NCBI GenBank assembly: GCA_019307135.1
Contig: JAFDKF010000032.1
Location: 1-59,521, forward strand
Source of the DNA: Deltaproteobacteria bacterium
Lineage (GTDB): Bacteria; Desulfobacterota; Desulfobacteria; Desulfobacterales; C00003060
DNA length: 59,521 nucleotides
Reading direction: 5' to 3'
The number at the start of each line of letters is the position of its first letter. Positions within the stretch are counted from its first letter, which is position 1. Below, piece after piece: positions 59,298 through 59,521 of this stretch. The position numbers and the translations under genes are program-made. The notes beneath the pieces are model-generated. The model saw only the letters and a list, made by a program, of their open reading frames with translations, was not told the origin of the DNA and made no database searches.

Positions 59298-59521
59298 CTA
59301 AGAGGTATCATATAAGATGATCGGAGGTTGCAATTTGACGCCGTAAAGGATGGCTTCATAAAGCATTTGCATCGATTCAAACGCAAACTCTTTAAACAAC
59401 GATCTCGTTCGTTCCCACAAGGCTCTTTTGCTTCGCAGCTTTGTCCATACGGCTCGGAATAACTTACAGGAAAGCTGCTGGATCTGATCAACCAAAAAAG
59501 CCAACATCATGAGCATGGCAA
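59298..59521 (-). CDS. C-terminal end of another transposase, cut by the window edge
   Basis: The minus-strand frame is open to the window edge and reads LMMLAFLVDQIQQLSCKLFR and FKEFAFESMQMLYEAILYGV before the stop at 59298. It resembles the C-terminal helix region of IS4-like transposases (LMMLAFLVDQIQQ...LFR). The stop lies 19 bases beyond the end of the insertion sequence, so that element inserted next to an older transposase gene. The N-terminus and completeness cannot be judged. Confidence 0.5.
   Translation of the reverse strand, partial: AMLMMLAFLVDQIQQLSCKLFRAVWTKLRSKRALWERTRSLFKEFAFESMQMLYEAILYGVKLQPPIILYDTS

Noticed and set aside
1..59521. tRNA, rRNA genes and CRISPR arrays
   Set aside because: No cloverleaf or rRNA sequence and no regularly spaced direct repeats with spacers were noticed on reading; a covariance search was not possible.

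Overview
The window reads as a stretch of a Gram-negative, mesophilic chromosome, most likely a member of the Desulfobacterota (former Deltaproteobacteria). Supporting this are the gene content (LpxL-type acyltransferase, Lnt, GT9 heptosyltransferase, several hybrid sensor kinases and HDOD proteins, a DUF1638 protein beside a BHMT-like methyltransferase) and the very high load of short palindromic and inverted-repeat elements between genes. This is an inference from families and style; no rRNA gene is present to prove it.

Layout. 1-2 kb: end of a DUF1638 gene and a homocysteine methyltransferase, suggesting corrinoid methyl transfer just upstream. 2-13 kb: an accessory, decaying region with a histone-like protein, a toxin-antitoxin remnant (YgiT-type antitoxin beside a truncated DUF4258 toxin), a deletion-derived AAA/DUF4143 ATPase, two RAYT transposase remnants, a DUF1122 gene without a proper start, a thioesterase, a radical SAM protein, a truncated histidine kinase and a Fic-protein tail. 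13-18 kb: heme synthesis on the minus strand: a fused HemD-HemE, HemH and HemG/HemY (coproporphyrinogen oxidase is not in the window). 18.5-24 kb: dus, a receiver-adenylate cyclase, a FlgT-like lipoprotein, queF and rlmN. 23.8-30.2 kb: the translation block ffh-rpsP-khpA-rimM-trmD-(repeat)-SAM methyltransferase-rplS-rnhB-yraN-rsmI. 30-46 kb: an ATP-grasp protein, an LpxL-like acyltransferase, three large sensory kinases, an enolase-family enzyme, prfB with its programmed +1 frameshift, lnt, a GT9 glycosyltransferase and an ADP-ribosylglycohydrolase. 46-51.6 kb: a PMI-type cupin, manC, two overlapping CNNM/CorC genes and ubiE/menG. 52-57 kb: a visibly A+T-richer island with an exported von Willebrand A protein, a divergent FtsZ/tubulin-like GTPase and an HDOD protein. 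57.4-59.5 kb: an insertion sequence whose transposase has an in-frame stop, then the tail of another transposase.

The most interesting features are three. First, the vWA plus FtsZ/tubulin-like pair, which fits a proposed but experimentally little-known membrane-remodelling system. Second, the insertion sequence at the right end, whose terminal repeats and 4-bp target duplications match two short non-autonomous elements elsewhere in the window. Third, the way dispersed repeats have entered genes: they form C-terminal tails of RlmN and a CNNM protein, and an in-frame insert in the hinge of a glycosyltransferase. The translation block was also split by a 280-bp repeat. All coordinates and motifs come from reading the sequence; family assignments are from memory of conserved motifs, without database searches.
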